Origin: an uncultured Desulfobacterium sp. | GTDB taxonomy: Bacteria; Desulfobacterota; Desulfobacteria; Desulfobacterales; Desulfobacteraceae | DNA length: 6,240 nucleotides | Assembly: GCA_937124525.1 (NCBI GenBank) | Contig: CAKZLA010000088.1 | Span: 1-6,240, forward strand | Direction of reading: 5' to 3' | Notes under the pieces: generated by a model | Seen by the model: only the letters and a program-made list of their open reading frames with translations | What the model was told of the DNA's origin: nothing | Database searches by the model: none | Shown here: positions 6,165 through 6,240 of the stretch, piece by piece | How positions within the stretch are numbered: position 1 is the first letter of the stretch | Layout of the letters: each line of letters opens with the position of its first letter | Translations under genes and position numbers: made by a program

Positions 6165-6195
6165 GGGCAGGCCAGATCCCCAATACGGTCTGCCC
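6165..6195. repeat. Second inverted repeat in the aminotransferase upstream region
   Basis: GGGCAG (6165-6170) and CTGCCC (6190-6195) are exact 6-bp inverted copies separated by 19 bases. With short arms this may be chance or part of a leader structure. Confidence 0.25.
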
Positions 6196-6240
6196 GTGGC
6201 AGTTTATATGAAAAGGTAGCCTCCAAGTTTGCCTCAGCAG

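Overview
The window looks like chromosomal DNA from a Gram-negative, two-component-rich bacterium. A sulfate-reducing or related member of Desulfobacterota (the former Deltaproteobacteria) is my best guess. That rests only on the style of the signalling proteins (CBS/Hpt kinase, CheX fusion, PilZ) and on moderate GC. No ribosomal or other marker gene is present.

Layout. At the left edge (1-146, minus strand) is the start of a small unidentified gene that runs out of the window. A divergent spacer of about 340 bases follows; it holds a good sigma70-type promoter candidate (347-375) and a perfect palindrome (416-432). Then comes a four-gene plus-strand cluster (491-4131): a PilZ-domain protein, a protein joining four MshEN-like repeats to a CheX-type phosphatase domain, a single-domain CheY-like receiver, and a large CheA-like kinase (CBS pair, coiled coil, PAS-like region, Hpt, HATPase). 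The gaps are 14, 14 and 52 bases, so this is probably one operon. A 769-base spacer without a convincing gene (4132-4900) carries several inverted and direct repeats, including a 110-bp unit with perfect 17-bp inverted ends. On the minus strand at 4901-6085 is a complete class I/II PLP-dependent aminotransferase, more GC-rich than the signalling genes and convergent with them. The right end (6086-6240) is its upstream region, with two inverted repeats and an 11-bp direct repeat.

How the genes may work together (inference). The kinase would autophosphorylate on its own Hpt histidine (H349) and pass phosphate to D53 of the CheY-like protein. The CheX domain, which keeps the ExxN catalytic pair, would remove it. 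The PilZ protein keeps both cyclic-di-GMP-binding motifs. The MshEN-like repeats on the phosphatase belong to a fold that also binds cyclic-di-GMP in other proteins. The cluster therefore looks like a compact phospho-signalling module with cyclic-di-GMP acting at one or two points. It has no chemoreceptor, CheW, CheR or CheB inside the window. The aminotransferase appears unrelated.
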